Shown in pieces: positions 36,216-44,546 of a stretch of DNA of 58,767 nt. The DNA is from Synechococcus sp. RedBA-s (GTDB lineage: Bacteria > Cyanobacteriota > Cyanobacteriia > PCC-6307 > Cyanobiaceae), in contig NZ_JAGQBF010000019.1 in assembly GCF_024345495.1 (NCBI RefSeq), positions 1-58,767 on the forward strand, written 5' to 3'. The position numbers and the translations under genes were made by a program. The notes under the pieces are model-generated. The model did no database searches. It saw only the letters and a list, made by a program, of their open reading frames with translations, and had not been told where the DNA came from. Positions within the stretch are counted from its first letter, which is position 1. Each line of letters starts with the position of its first letter.

Positions 36216-37220
36216 TCAGGGATAGGCGTTGGGCACGAAGAACTGTTCGTTCATCGGTGGCCGCTGGTAATCCCCTCCAGTCTTGCGCGGAGGCAGTTCA
36301 ATCGGTGCGGGCGTCATGTCCTCATAGGGGATCTTCGAGAGCAGATGACGGATGCAGTTGAGACGGGCCCGGCGCTTGTCGTCGGCACCAACGGTGAACC
36401 AGGGCGCCTCTGGGATGTTGGTGTGGGCGAACATCTGGTCCTTGGCCTTGGAGAATTCCACCCAGCGATCACGCGACTCCAGATCCATCGGTGACAGCTT
36501 CCAGCGGCGGGCAGGATCATCCAGCCGGGAGCGGAAACGCACTTCCTGTTCCTCGTCGCTGACCGAGAACCAGTACTTGAGCAAAACGATGCCGGAGCGC
36601 ACCAGCATGCGCTCGAACTGGGGCGCCGATTGCATGAATTCATCCACCTGCCCGTCGGAGCAGAAGCCCATCACCCGCTCCACGCCGGCACGGTTGTACC
36701 AACTGCGGTCGAACATCACGATCTCACCGGCGGCTGGGAAGTGCTCCACATAGCGCTGGAAGTACCACTGGGTGCGCTGCTGATCAGAAGGCGTGCCCAG
36801 GGCCACCACATTGCAACCCCGAGGGTTGAGCGGTTCGGTGATGCGCTTGATCGCTCCACCCTTACCGGCAGCATCCCGGCCTTCGAAGAGAATAACCAGG
36901 CGGAAGCCCACATGCTTCACCCAGTACTGCATCTTCACCAGCTCGACCTGGAGTTTTTCCAGTTCTTTCTCGTAGAACTTCTTGCTGAGCTTCTGAACTT
37001 TGTCTTCGGGGGAAGCGCCCAATTCGTCTTCGTGCTCCCCCACCAGATAGGAGGGGTGATAACGATCCTGCTGACTGCTCTGGAGGAAGGCAACATCCAG
37101 GCCGGACTCAGGGTGGCTTGCGGCCTTGATCTTGGTCTTGGCTTTGGTCTTGGCTTTGGTCTTGGCGCTGCCGTGCTTGCCGGAGCTGGACTTTTTGGCC
37201 TCACCCTTGGCTTTGCCCAT
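36216..37220 (-). CDS. ppk2: Polyphosphate kinase 2
   Basis: 334 residues from ATG 37220 (a TTG 15 bases upstream is in frame). PPK2 uses polyphosphate to phosphorylate nucleoside phosphates. Motifs: VILFEGRDAAGKGGAIKRIT (Walker A), YFQRYVEHFPAAGEIVMFDR, WYNRAGVERVMGFC (lid), and LLKYWFSVSDEEQEVRFRSR. The final WFTVGADDKRRARLNCIRHL is standard. The N-terminal ~40 residues are a lysine/threonine/alanine repeat unlike the enzyme core, encoded by a 12-bp tandem repeat. Subtype (ADP or GDP preference) cannot be assigned. Confidence 0.94.
   Translation of the reverse strand: MGKAKGEAKKSSSGKHGSAKTKAKTKAKTKIKAASHPESGLDVAFLQSSQQDRYHPSYLVGEHEDELGASPEDKVQKLSKKFYEKELEKLQVELVKMQYWVKHVGFRLVILFEGRDAAGKGGAIKRITEPLNPRGCNVVALGTPSDQQRTQWYFQRYVEHFPAAGEIVMFDRSWYNRAGVERVMGFCSDGQVDEFMQSAPQFERMLVRSGIVLLKYWFSVSDEEQEVRFRSRLDDPARRWKLSPMDLESRDRWVEFSKAKDQMFAHTNIPEAPWFTVGADDKRRARLNCIRHLLSKIPYEDMTPAPIELPPRKTGGDYQRPPMNEQFFVPNAYP
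37129..37169. repeat. 12-bp tandem repeat in the 5' part of ppk2
   Basis: Units of TTGGTCTTGGCT recur about three times on the plus strand, encoding alternating KTKA on the minus strand. Being a multiple of three, copy-number change keeps the frame and would alter only the length of the basic tail. Confidence 0.8.
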
Positions 37221-37285
37221 CCAGCTCAACCCCAAGCCTTAACAATCTCCACTGTCTAGGGGCAATCGTGTGAATCGGGAACGGG

Positions 37286-38650
37286 TCAAAGGCCAATTGT
37301 TGAGGCCCTGACACGGCCATCGGCCAGGGAATAGCCGCTCAGGCTCACGCAGAACCTCCCCGGAGCCTCCTGGGTCGAGGAGGCCACCAGGGGCTCAGCC
37401 CCCAGCCGCAGTTCGCCGCCATGGGTGCGGGCCACCCGCTGGGCAATGGCCAGACCCAATCCGCAATGGCCGTTGCCGCTACGGGCCTCATCCAGGCGCT
37501 GGAAGGGCATCAGTGCCTGGGAGCGCTGATCCTCGGCGATGCCCTCCCCCTGGTCCCACACCTGCAGCTCGAAGCCGTCCTGGTGCCGGGCCCGCAGCAC
37601 CAGACGCACCGGCGGCTGCCCATAGCTGAGGGCATTGTCGATCAGGTTGGCCACGGCACGGCCCAGGGCAATCGGCTGAACCCTGGCGGTGACCGGAGCC
37701 AGATCCAGCTCCACCGGCTGGCCGTCGTATCGGGCCGCCAGCTCCGCCAGCAGCTCCGCCAGAGGCACACTCACGGCCTCCTCCGCTCCGCCGCCGCCGG
37801 CGAAGAGCAGGAACTGGCCGGTGATCCGCTCGAGGTCGTCGAGATCGGCTCCGGCTTTGGCGCTAGCGGAGGCATCCCCCAGCAGCGACAGGCGCAACCG
37901 CAACCGCGTCAGCGGGGTCTTGAGGTCGTGGGCGATGCCGGCCAGCATCGTTGTCCGCTCCCGCTCGCTGTCCTGCAGGCGCTGGAGCATGGCGTTGAAG
38001 CGCTGGGCCAGGCGCCGCACCTCGGGAGCACCCCGCTGGGGCATCGGCTCTGGCTGAGCTTCGAGGCCCACCCGCGCCAGGGCCCGCTCCAGCTGCTGCA
38101 GCGGTCGCTGCACCTCCAGCAGCAGAAACAGGGCCCCCGCCATCACGCTGCCGCTCGCCAGGGAGAGGGTGACCAGCAACGGGTCGGGCGGCCAGCCGAA
38201 GCGCGGCCGAATCGGGGCATAGAGCCAGACGGGCTCCAGGGGTGAGGCCAGCTCGATCCAGACGCCGCGGGCCGTGCCGTGGTTGGGCACCACCTCGGGG
38301 CAGCGGGGCAGTCGGCGGCAGAGCTCCAGCTGCAGCTGATCGGCCTGCCGCTCCAGGCGCACGTCATCCCCGTGGCCCAGCAGTCCCCAGCGGCGGGGCT
38401 GCCGCGGCGGCTGTCCCACCCCCAGCTGCAGGCCGCTGAGCTGGGAGACCGTGGCCGGCGGGAAACGCTCCAGCGCCAACTCGGAAAGCCTCAGATTCAG
38501 CGCCACCTGGGGGCCCATCTGGGCAATCTGCGCCTGGCCCATCCGGCTGCCAAGCAGCGCCTGGAGCAGCACCAGACTGAGGGCCCATCCTCCCAGGAAG
38601 AACACCCCGAGGCGCAACGACAGGGCAGCGGAGCGCAGCGAGGGGGCCAT
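37286..38650 (-). CDS. Sensor histidine kinase (EnvZ-like)
   Basis: 454 residues. Two membrane helices (LRLGVFFLGGWALSLVLLQA about 12-31; PLLVTLSLASGSVMAGALFL about 155-175) enclose a periplasmic sensor domain. HAMP follows (LEVQRPLQQLERALARVG), then the H-box IAHDLKTPLTRLRLRLSLLG with the phospho-accepting histidine, the N-box ANLIDNALSYG, and GQGEGI-type VWDQGEGIAED plus HCGLGLAIAQR (G boxes). The ATG at 38650 lies 3 bases after the regulator's stop, so the pair forms one unit. Signal not known. Confidence 0.92.
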   Translation of the reverse strand: MAPSLRSAALSLRLGVFFLGGWALSLVLLQALLGSRMGQAQIAQMGPQVALNLRLSELALERFPPATVSQLSGLQLGVGQPPRQPRRWGLLGHGDDVRLERQADQLQLELCRRLPRCPEVVPNHGTARGVWIELASPLEPVWLYAPIRPRFGWPPDPLLVTLSLASGSVMAGALFLLLEVQRPLQQLERALARVGLEAQPEPMPQRGAPEVRRLAQRFNAMLQRLQDSERERTTMLAGIAHDLKTPLTRLRLRLSLLGDASASAKAGADLDDLERITGQFLLFAGGGGAEEAVSVPLAELLAELAARYDGQPVELDLAPVTARVQPIALGRAVANLIDNALSYGQPPVRLVLRARHQDGFELQVWDQGEGIAEDQRSQALMPFQRLDEARSGNGHCGLGLAIAQRVARTHGGELRLGAEPLVASSTQEAPGRFCVSLSGYSLADGRVRASTIGL

Positions 38651-38653
38651 GGC

Positions 38654-39379
38654 TCAGCGGTTGCGGGGCTGACCGTCGGGCACGAAGACGTAGCCGTAGC
38701 CCCAGACCGTCTGGATGTAGCGCGGCCGGCTGGGATCGGGCTCCACCAGCCGCCTCACCCGTGACACCTGCACATCCATGCTGCGGGTGTCGGTGTCGCT
38801 GGCGGGACCCCGGGCCAGCTCGATCAGCCGCTCCCGCGACAGGGGGCGGTGGGGGTGCTGCACGAAGGCGGCCAGCAGGCTGAATTCACCGCTGGTGATC
38901 GTCACCGCCTGATTCTCCCGCTCCAGAGTGCGGGCCGAGAGATCCAGCACGTTGTTGCCGAAGGTCACCACCTCACCATCGGCAAGTGGGGTGCCGGCCG
39001 GCAGGCTGCCGCGGCGGCGCAGTACCGCTTCGATCCTGGCCATCAGCTCCCGGGGCAGGAACGGCTTGGCCAGGTAGTCGTCGGCGCCCTGCTCCAGGCC
39101 GATGATCCGGTCCACCGCTTCGCCGCGGGCGGTGAGCATCACCACAGGCAAGTCATCGCTGGCATCGCGCAGGCGCCGCAGCAGGGTGAGGCCGTCGTCG
39201 CCGGGCAGCATCAGATCGAGCACCACCAGATCAGGGCGCTGGAACTCCAGGCGGGCCATCAGCTGGCGGCCATCGGTGAGGCAGCGCACCTCGTAGCCCT
39301 GATCCGTGAGGTAGGTGCCCAGCAACTGGCGCAATTCGGGGTCGTCATCGACCACCCAGATGGTGTGGGTTCGGCTCAA
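38654..39379 (-). CDS. OmpR-family response regulator
   Basis: 241 residues if translation starts at TTG 39379, just before RTHTIWVVDDDPELRQLLG; another TTG lies at 39484 and no ATG or GTG fits. The receiver domain has the acidic pair VVDDDPE, the phosphorylation site LVVLDLMLPGDDG, the switch residues VVMLTARGE and lysine in DDYLAKPF. The C-terminal winged helix ends SRVRRLVEPDPSRPRYIQTV with WGYGYVF. It partners the adjacent histidine kinase. Whether it is the osmoregulatory OmpR equivalent is unknown. Confidence 0.92.
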   Translation of the reverse strand: MSRTHTIWVVDDDPELRQLLGTYLTDQGYEVRCLTDGRQLMARLEFQRPDLVVLDLMLPGDDGLTLLRRLRDASDDLPVVMLTARGEAVDRIIGLEQGADDYLAKPFLPRELMARIEAVLRRRGSLPAGTPLADGEVVTFGNNVLDLSARTLERENQAVTITSGEFSLLAAFVQHPHRPLSRERLIELARGPASDTDTRSMDVQVSRVRRLVEPDPSRPRYIQTVWGYGYVFVPDGQPRNR

Positions 39380-39561
39380 GGCGGTGGCCGCAGCTGGCCC
39401 GACTGTATGGAGCGGAACCCCAAGCGCCCAGGGGCGCCCAGACAGCGCGCCTTGCCAAAGGTGACTGCGACGCCCTGCAGACAACTCCGGTCATGGCTTG
39501 GCCGCAGCGGCGGCGGCCCCAGGGGCTGACCAGGCCTGCCTCTCTCCATAAGGTGAACTCC

Positions 39562-40071
39562 ATGGCGCCCCCCACCAGCCCCACAACCAACTTCAACCCG
39601 GCGGCCGGCCGTGGCCGGCTGGGGATTGGCCTGGGGCTGGCGGTGGCTTCGTTGGTGCTGTGCCAGGCGCTGCCAGGTCACGCCGAGGAAACCCGATCGC
39701 TGCAGCTGTATCACCAGCGGATGCAGATCTGGTTTGAGCGGCTGGACCGCAATCGCGACGGCAGGCTGACTCCCCAGGAAAGCCGAGGTCAGCCCTATCT
39801 GGAAACCAATTTTCAGCGGCTGGATCAGCAGGGCCGGGGCTACCTGCTGCCCAGCGACCTCGCCCCCCGCCAGAAGGCCTTCCTGGGGGTGCGGTTGCGC
39901 ACGGTGTTCGCCCAGGCCGACCGCAACGGCGACGGCCAGCTCAGCCGCCAGGAGGCCCGGTCGTTCCCCTGGCTGAACCGACGATTCCTGGAGATCGACC
40001 TCAATCGCGATGGCGCTGTCACCCTTGAGGAGCTCTGGGACTCTCGGCGCTCACTGGCTCCTAGGCCCTGA
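39562..40071 (+). CDS. Exported EF-hand calcium-binding protein
   Basis: 169 residues from ATG 39562, with AAGGTG 7 bases upstream. The N-terminus has a signal peptide (GLGLAVASLVLCQALPGHAE, cleavage after G-H-A near residue 40). EF-hand-like loops follow: DRNRDGRLTPQE, degenerate DQQGRGYLLPSD, DRNGDGQLSRQE and DLNRDGAVTLEE. The first, third and fourth keep the D-x-(N/D)-x-D-G pattern and terminal glutamate expected to bind calcium; the second lacks ligands. Likely periplasmic or lumenal. It is divergent from the two-component genes. Confidence 0.87.
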   Translation: MAPPTSPTTNFNPAAGRGRLGIGLGLAVASLVLCQALPGHAEETRSLQLYHQRMQIWFERLDRNRDGRLTPQESRGQPYLETNFQRLDQQGRGYLLPSDLAPRQKAFLGVRLRTVFAQADRNGDGQLSRQEARSFPWLNRRFLEIDLNRDGAVTLEELWDSRRSLAPRP

Positions 40072-40108
40072 TCTGATCTGATCTGATCGCAGCAAGGCTC
40101 AGCGGAGC

Positions 40109-40561
40109 TCAGCGCTCGGGACGATCCGGGGGCCGGATGCGCACCACCGACCACACCAATCTCGCCAGACCCGCCGGCAGCGCCAGCAGCCCACCCAGCC
40201 CAGGCATCGCCAGGCGCAGCAGGCGATACACCCCATTGACCAGCAACAGCAGCGCCCCGACCGTCAGACCGAGCAGCAGCAGCAACGCGAGGGCCTGCAG
40301 CACCCCCAGCAGCAGCGTGATCAGCCCTTGGCCGATCTGGCTCAGCCCGCTGATCAGGGCGCTGATCACCTTGCTGAGCACCAGCAGCGAATCCAATCGA
40401 CTGGGGAGCTGCAGCAGCAGCACCAGCACCCCGAGTCCGGCCGCCCCGTTGAGCAGAGAGATCCCCCCCTCGCGCCAGGGGGCTCCACCCCGCCGCTGGC
40501 GCGAGAACACCTGGCGGGGCATCCGGCTCTTGCGGCCGGGATCCGGCAGGTGGGGTTTCAT
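40109..40561 (-). CDS. Membrane protein of unknown function
   Basis: 150 residues from ATG 40561. A basic N-terminus (PGRKSRMPRQVFSRQRRGG) precedes very hydrophobic, leucine-rich helices: LLNGAAGLGVLVLLLQL, LITLLLGVLQALALLLLLGL, VGALLLLVNGVYRLLRL and LPAGLARLVWSVV. About three to four membrane passes. No motif recognised. It follows the 80-residue gene by 11 bases on the same strand. Confidence 0.65.
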   Translation of the reverse strand: MKPHLPDPGRKSRMPRQVFSRQRRGGAPWREGGISLLNGAAGLGVLVLLLQLPSRLDSLLVLSKVISALISGLSQIGQGLITLLLGVLQALALLLLLGLTVGALLLLVNGVYRLLRLAMPGLGGLLALPAGLARLVWSVVRIRPPDRPER

Positions 40562-40572
40562 GCCGGCGCCTC

Positions 40573-40815
40573 TCAATCGAGCGTGTAGCCAGCCCCGCGC
40601 ATCCAGCGCTCGAATTCCAGCAGCACCAGTTCATTGGGACAATCCACCAGGCTGAGGCCCGCCACGGTGCAGTCTCCCTGGCCGCCGTGGTGGAGCGAGA
40701 GGTGAAAGTCCTTGCCGCTGAGGCCACAGACCTCAGGATCGCTGCGCACCACCACATCGAGGGAGGCCCCCAGCCGATTCACCCGGCGGCGCAGTTCTGA
40801 CCAGCTGGTCGTCAT
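40573..40815 (-). CDS. Conserved small hypothetical protein
   Basis: 80 residues from ATG 40815 (MTTSWSELRRRVNRLGASLD). The body contains SDPEVCGLSGKDFHLSLHHG, then TVAGLSLVDCPNELVLLEFE and ends RWMRGAGYTLD. It reads as a small alpha/beta soluble protein. I do not know its function. It sits downstream of DUF4335/DUF3038 genes in the same direction, likely one transcript. Confidence 0.65.
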   Translation of the reverse strand: MTTSWSELRRRVNRLGASLDVVVRSDPEVCGLSGKDFHLSLHHGGQGDCTVAGLSLVDCPNELVLLEFERWMRGAGYTLD

Positions 40816-40841
40816 GGCTTGGTGGTCATGGGTTGGCTCCC

Positions 40842-41480
40842 TTAGCGAGGTGGGGTGAGAGGGGAGGTGGGGCTGGCCGGGGGACTGGCGGCCGGGCTGG
40901 CCGTGCGCCGCGGCAGGGGCACCATCAGACCGATGGCGGCGGTGATCGCCAGGGCCACCAGACCGGCAGCAGGGGCGGTCAGGCGCTGGCGCTTGGGCAC
41001 ACGCTCCAGGATCTCGCGGCGCAGCAGGGGGCGATCGGGCGGAAGGGTCAGCCCCAGCTGAACACGGGGATCGAGGCGCAGCTGATCCAAGCAGCGCACC
41101 AGGTCCGCCAGCTCGGCGTCGTCGAAGCTGAGTTCCAGGGGCTGGGTGTCGGGCTGGCTGCTGTGCAGGCGCAGACGGTGGGACGGGCGGTTGCTCAGGC
41201 CAGCCCGAGGGGCGGCGATCGGCTCCATCTGCACCGGATCCGTCGCCGCCCCCACCGGACGGGGCACCGAGCTCACCAGGTGGCGCGCGTAGGGCAGCAC
41301 CGCGGCCAGTAGGGCCTGGAGGTGATCGCGCTTGCCCTCCAGGGTGGGATGACCGGCCAGATCCATCTCCCAACCAGACAGGATACCGATCACCTCGGGG
41401 CCGTGGCCCGCGGAGAGATCCGGCAGCCCGTCAATGCGCAGGCGGCAGCTGGTCTGCTCAAAGCGGTAACTGAGTTTCAT
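40842..41480 (-). CDS. DUF4335 domain protein
   Basis: 212 residues. N-terminal [20 protein letters not shown] and GPEVIGILSGWEMDL resemble the DUF4335 family, whose members usually start with a tyrosine-rich beta strand and a G-W motif. A middle LELSFDDAELADLVRCLDQL is also typical. A single membrane helix is near the C-terminus (LTAPAAGLVALAITAAIGLM), followed by an Ala/Pro/Ser tail. It overlaps the upstream DUF3038 gene by 4 bases; this pairing is common in cyanobacteria. Function unknown. Confidence 0.82.
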   Translation of the reverse strand: MKLSYRFEQTSCRLRIDGLPDLSAGHGPEVIGILSGWEMDLAGHPTLEGKRDHLQALLAAVLPYARHLVSSVPRPVGAATDPVQMEPIAAPRAGLSNRPSHRLRLHSSQPDTQPLELSFDDAELADLVRCLDQLRLDPRVQLGLTLPPDRPLLRREILERVPKRQRLTAPAAGLVALAITAAIGLMVPLPRRTASPAASPPASPTSPLTPPR

Positions 41481-42058
41481 GCCGCAGCATCCATCAAGCT
41501 GGCCTTGAGACGATCGAAGCCGCCTCGGCCGGTGCCGAAGGCCAGCCCCTTTACCAGCTGACGCTGCAGCCGGGGCCCGTCCTGGGGATCCAGCAACTTC
41601 TGCACTCCGCCGCGACGGGGGTTGAGGCGCTCCCTCACTAGCTCATCAAGGCGGGTGCGGAACAGCTGCCAGCGCTGCTGGGTGGCCGCTTCGGGTTCCG
41701 AGGCCGAGAGCAGCTGCCGCAACATCGGGTAGAGGCGCTCCGCCATGGCGCAGAGCAGGCTGATCAGGGCGTCGGTTTCAGCTTCGCTGAGTTCGCCTCG
41801 GCGGCAGGCCAGCCGCAGGGGGTTGTAGCAGCGACGCTTCCACAGCTCCACCCGGTTGGGGAACAACGAGCCGAAGCCCAGCTGGCTGGCCATCCAGACC
41901 ATGGCTTCGCCGCCGTTGAGATCGAGAGCCTCAACGCTGAGCAGCATCAGGTCGAGGCGCTCCAGACCCCGGCGCGAGAGCCGGGCGGAAGGCCGTGGCG
42001 GTGGAAGCTGCTCCACAGCGGCTGCCGCGGTGGGAGCGGTGATCGTGACGTCGGCCAT
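41477..42058 (-). CDS. DUF3038 domain protein
   Basis: 193 residues. The core [40 protein letters not shown] and [16 protein letters not shown] is the DUF3038 pattern as I recall it; the remainder is helical ([20 protein letters not shown]). Expected to be soluble. It is divergent from apt with a 51-base spacer and starts the DUF3038-DUF4335 pair. The role is not known, though coupling by overlap suggests the two products act together. Confidence 0.82.
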   Translation of the reverse strand: MADVTITAPTAAAAVEQLPPPRPSARLSRRGLERLDLMLLSVEALDLNGGEAMVWMASQLGFGSLFPNRVELWKRRCYNPLRLACRRGELSEAETDALISLLCAMAERLYPMLRQLLSASEPEAATQQRWQLFRTRLDELVRERLNPRRGGVQKLLDPQDGPRLQRQLVKGLAFGTGRGGFDRLKASLMDAAA

Positions 42059-42109
42059 GCCTGCGATGATGCCAGCGCCGACGCCGATCCGTCACCCGAT
42101 CGCTCTTTG

Positions 42110-42667
42110 ATGTCCCTGAGCACCGCATCCCCCGAGCTGGGCGAGTCCATTGATCTGCGAGGACTGGTCAGGGATGTCCCCGATTTCCCCAAGCCCGGCA
42201 TCCTCTTCCGCGACCTCACGCCGCTGATGCGTGATCCCCGCGGCTGGAAGCAGGTGATGCACCTGCTGGCCAGGCTTTGCGAGCAGCTGCGCCCGGATCT
42301 GATCGTGGGCATCGAATCCAGGGGCTTCATCGTGGGCACAGCCCTGGCCACGGCCGTGGAGATCGGCTTTGTGCCAGTGCGCAAGCCCGGCAAGCTGCCC
42401 GGCCAGGTGCATGCCGTGGAGTACGCCCTGGAATACGGCCACGACCGGCTCGAGATCCAGCACGACGCCCTCGCGGGCGGCCCGCGGGTGTTGATCATCG
42501 ACGACCTGCTGGCCACCGGCGGCACCGCCGCGGCCTGCGCCCAGCTGGTGAACGAAGCCGGTGGCGACCTCTGTGGCTACGGCTTCGTGGCCGAGCTGGC
42601 GGGCCTGGGCGGGCGGGCGCGCCTGCCGGGTGAGCATCCGGTGGAATCCCTGATCATTTACGACTGA
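42110..42667 (+). CDS. apt: Adenine phosphoribosyltransferase
   Basis: 185 residues from ATG 42110 (a TTG directly before it is less likely). Salvages adenine to AMP with [24 protein letters not shown] is the characteristic start, [20 protein letters not shown] follows, [20 protein letters not shown] holds the flexible loop, and [20 protein letters not shown] is the PRPP-binding loop. Length is slightly above the 170-residue norm because of an N-terminal extension. Convergent with the DUF2949 gene, sharing a hairpin. Confidence 0.95.
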   Translation: MSLSTASPELGESIDLRGLVRDVPDFPKPGILFRDLTPLMRDPRGWKQVMHLLARLCEQLRPDLIVGIESRGFIVGTALATAVEIGFVPVRKPGKLPGQVHAVEYALEYGHDRLEIQHDALAGGPRVLIIDDLLATGGTAAACAQLVNEAGGDLCGYGFVAELAGLGGRARLPGEHPVESLIIYD

Positions 42668-42676
42668 CATCTGCGA

Positions 42677-42698
42677 CTGAGCAAGGGCGCCTGCTCAG
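42677..42698. terminator. Bidirectional hairpin between apt and the DUF2949 gene
   Basis: CTGAGCA (42677-42683) pairs with TGCTCAG (42692-42698) around AGGGCGCC. The right arm includes the stop codon of the minus-strand gene. No T-run on either side, so it is probably a weak shared terminator. Confidence 0.45.
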
Positions 42699-42907
42699 GT
42701 CTGCTGGTCCTGCCAGGCCAGCACCTGATCGAACTGATCCAGGCTGATCAGCCCGAAGCGCCAGAGGATCACCGGCAGCGGGGCCTGCTCCTGGTCGGCC
42801 TGGCGGATGCCCAGTGCCAGGGCGCTCTCGCTCAGACCCTGCTCATAGCGCAGGTAGCGCACCAGGGCGGAGGAGGGAATCGGCTGGGGGGAGGTGCTGA
42901 TCACCAT
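42695..42907 (-). CDS. DUF2949 domain protein
   Basis: 70 residues. SSALVRYLRYEQGLSESALA, then LGIRQADQEQAPLPVILWRF and GLISLDQFDQVLAWQ match the small cyanobacterial DUF2949 family (two or three helices with an LPxxLWxxGLxxLxQ segment). Function unknown. It lies 16 bases downstream of the UbiH-like gene's stop in the same direction of reading order and convergent with apt. Confidence 0.82.
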   Translation of the reverse strand: MVISTSPQPIPSSALVRYLRYEQGLSESALALGIRQADQEQAPLPVILWRFGLISLDQFDQVLAWQDQQT

Positions 42908-42923
42908 CGGATCACCCGAGAAC

Positions 42924-44102
42924 TCACTCTGACCAGCGGGCCGCCAGACGGCAAGGGCCCAGGGTCATGGCCTTGAGGCTGAGGTGCCGCAAGGATCCGG
43001 AGCGACGCATCAGATCGAGCGCCAGGCGGCGGCCCTTCAGCAGCAGCGGCTGCCGGTTGGAGAAGACGCGCACCAGCACATCGGTGAACAGCAGGGTGAG
43101 CAGCACATCAGCCCAGCGGCGGCGGCCGTAGGCGCCGGCCACCGCGGCAGGGGACAGCTCGCCAGAGGCCGCCCGCAGGGCCTGCCGCTGCAGTTCCTCC
43201 ACATCCCGCCAGCACAGATTCATCCCCTGCCCGCCCACCGGATGGCAACGGTGAGCCGCCTCGCCCACCAGGGCCAGGGAGCCGCGGTGGAAGCGGCGGG
43301 CGAGCTCGAGGGCCACCGGAAAGACCCGGGGCCGCTCCAGCAGCGAGTCGGGTTGCAGGCTGTCTGGCAGGGCGGCGGCCAGGGCATCGAGGAAGGCCAC
43401 GGGATCAAGGGCCTCCAGCCGGCGCAGGCGCTCGGCCGGGGCACTCCAGACCAGCTGGGCGGTGCCGTCGCCCAGAGGAAGCACAGCGAAGGGGCCTTCA
43501 CGGCGAAAAAGCTCCCAGGCCTGATCGGGAGCCGAGCCGCGCAGGCGCACCTGGGCGGTGAGACAGCCCTGGCCATAGGGCAGGCGCCAGCGCCGGATTC
43601 CAGCCGTCTGCCGGGTGGGCGAGGCGCTGCCATCGGCGGCCACCACCAGATCCGCTGGACCAGAGCTGCGATCCGCCTCAGCCCCCAGGCTCAGGCGGAT
43701 GGTGTCGTGGGCCTCGAGCTGCTCCAGCAGCCCTTGCATCAGCGGACCGTGCTGAAGGATCCAGCCCACTGCCGCAGCCCCATCGGCGCGGGAAGCGCCG
43801 GACCCCACCTCGGCCAAACCGAAGCCAATGACTCGCCCCGCCTCCAGATCACAGAGCCGCAGTGAGCGAAAGGGTACCGCCGTCGCCTGCAACCGCTCCC
43901 ACAGGCCTAGGCGCTGAAGAAACAGTCGACTGGAGTGGCTGAGGGCATAGGCGCGGCGGCGAGCCTGCAACTGAGGGCCACTGAGGGGATCGATCAGCTG
44001 CACCCGCCAGCCCGCCTGCGCCAGGGCCAGGGCCGCCAGGGCACCGGTGGGGCCGCCGCCGAGCACACGGGCCCGGAGCAAGGGCAGGCGATCAGCGCTC
44101 AT
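42924..44102 (-). CDS. FAD-dependent hydroxylase of the UbiH/Coq6 family
   Basis: 392 residues from ATG 44102 (an earlier in-frame start at 44126 adds 8 residues). The FAD site is RARVLGGGPTGALAALALAQ followed by GWRVQLIDP. The second motif is the D-G region ADLVVAADGSASPTRQ, and the third is GSLALVGEAAHRCHPVGGQG with MNLCWRDVEEL, as in ubiquinone-type aromatic ring hydroxylases. In cyanobacteria such enzymes are candidates for quinone or pigment-related hydroxylations; the substrate is not assigned. Confidence 0.88.
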   Translation of the reverse strand: MSADRLPLLRARVLGGGPTGALAALALAQAGWRVQLIDPLSGPQLQARRRAYALSHSSRLFLQRLGLWERLQATAVPFRSLRLCDLEAGRVIGFGLAEVGSGASRADGAAAVGWILQHGPLMQGLLEQLEAHDTIRLSLGAEADRSSGPADLVVAADGSASPTRQTAGIRRWRLPYGQGCLTAQVRLRGSAPDQAWELFRREGPFAVLPLGDGTAQLVWSAPAERLRRLEALDPVAFLDALAAALPDSLQPDSLLERPRVFPVALELARRFHRGSLALVGEAAHRCHPVGGQGMNLCWRDVEELQRQALRAASGELSPAAVAGAYGRRRWADVLLTLLFTDVLVRVFSNRQPLLLKGRRLALDLMRRSGSLRHLSLKAMTLGPCRLAARWSE

Positions 44103-44191
44103 GGACACGTCGGGTGCGGCCAGCACAAAGCCGCAACAGAAAGTCTGCTGCGGCCAGTGGTGGAGTGCGGTGGAGGATGGGCCGCCAGGGC

Positions 44192-44479
44192 TCAGCCGAT
44201 GCCGAGCAGACCGCGGGTGAAGGCTTCGCCGCCCAAGGCGAATTCGGTGGCCAGGAGGGCAATGAAGCCGAGCATGGCCATGCGGCCGTTGAGCTTCTCG
44301 GCGCGCTCGTGGAATCCCCAGCCGCTCTCGGGGCTCACCACTTCCATGCGCGGCTCAGTGGCGAAGGCATTCAGACGGCCCCCGTCTTCGGTCGTGACGG
44401 TGGCGCCGCGAATGGTGGCGCGCTCGCTGGCTCTGGTGGGGGCAGTGCTGGTGGGAGCGGTGGCGGTGGCTTGGGCCAT
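44192..44479 (-). CDS. hli: High-light-inducible protein / chlorophyll a/b-binding-like
   Basis: 95 residues. A long alanine/threonine-rich N-terminus is followed by one transmembrane helix with the chlorophyll-binding signature ERAEKLNGRMAMLGFIALLA (E-x-x-N-G-R-x-A-M-x-G-F), ending LATEFALGG. Such Hlips sit in thylakoids, bind chlorophyll and carotenoid, and protect photosystem II and chlorophyll synthesis under strong light. GGAG lies 6 bases before the ATG and a good promoter is visible upstream. The neighbouring chlH gene makes a pigment-related context. Confidence 0.93.
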   Translation of the reverse strand: MAQATATAPTSTAPTRASERATIRGATVTTEDGGRLNAFATEPRMEVVSPESGWGFHERAEKLNGRMAMLGFIALLATEFALGGEAFTRGLLGIG

Positions 44480-44502
44480 GGGGTCTCCGTGTCAATGAAG
44501 TT

Positions 44503-44530
44503 ATTGTAACACATTGTTGCGGAACGTAAA
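44503..44530 (-). promoter_or_regulatory. Promoter of the hli gene
   Basis: On the minus strand TTTACG (44530-44525) and TACAAT (44508-44503) are separated by 16 bases and lie about 25-50 bases before the ATG. GTTACAAT around the -10 also fits a half-site of the HLR1 element bound by RpaB in light-responsive genes; the second half-site is not perfect. Confidence 0.55.
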
Positions 44531-44546
44531 CGGATTCCCCTGGTTT

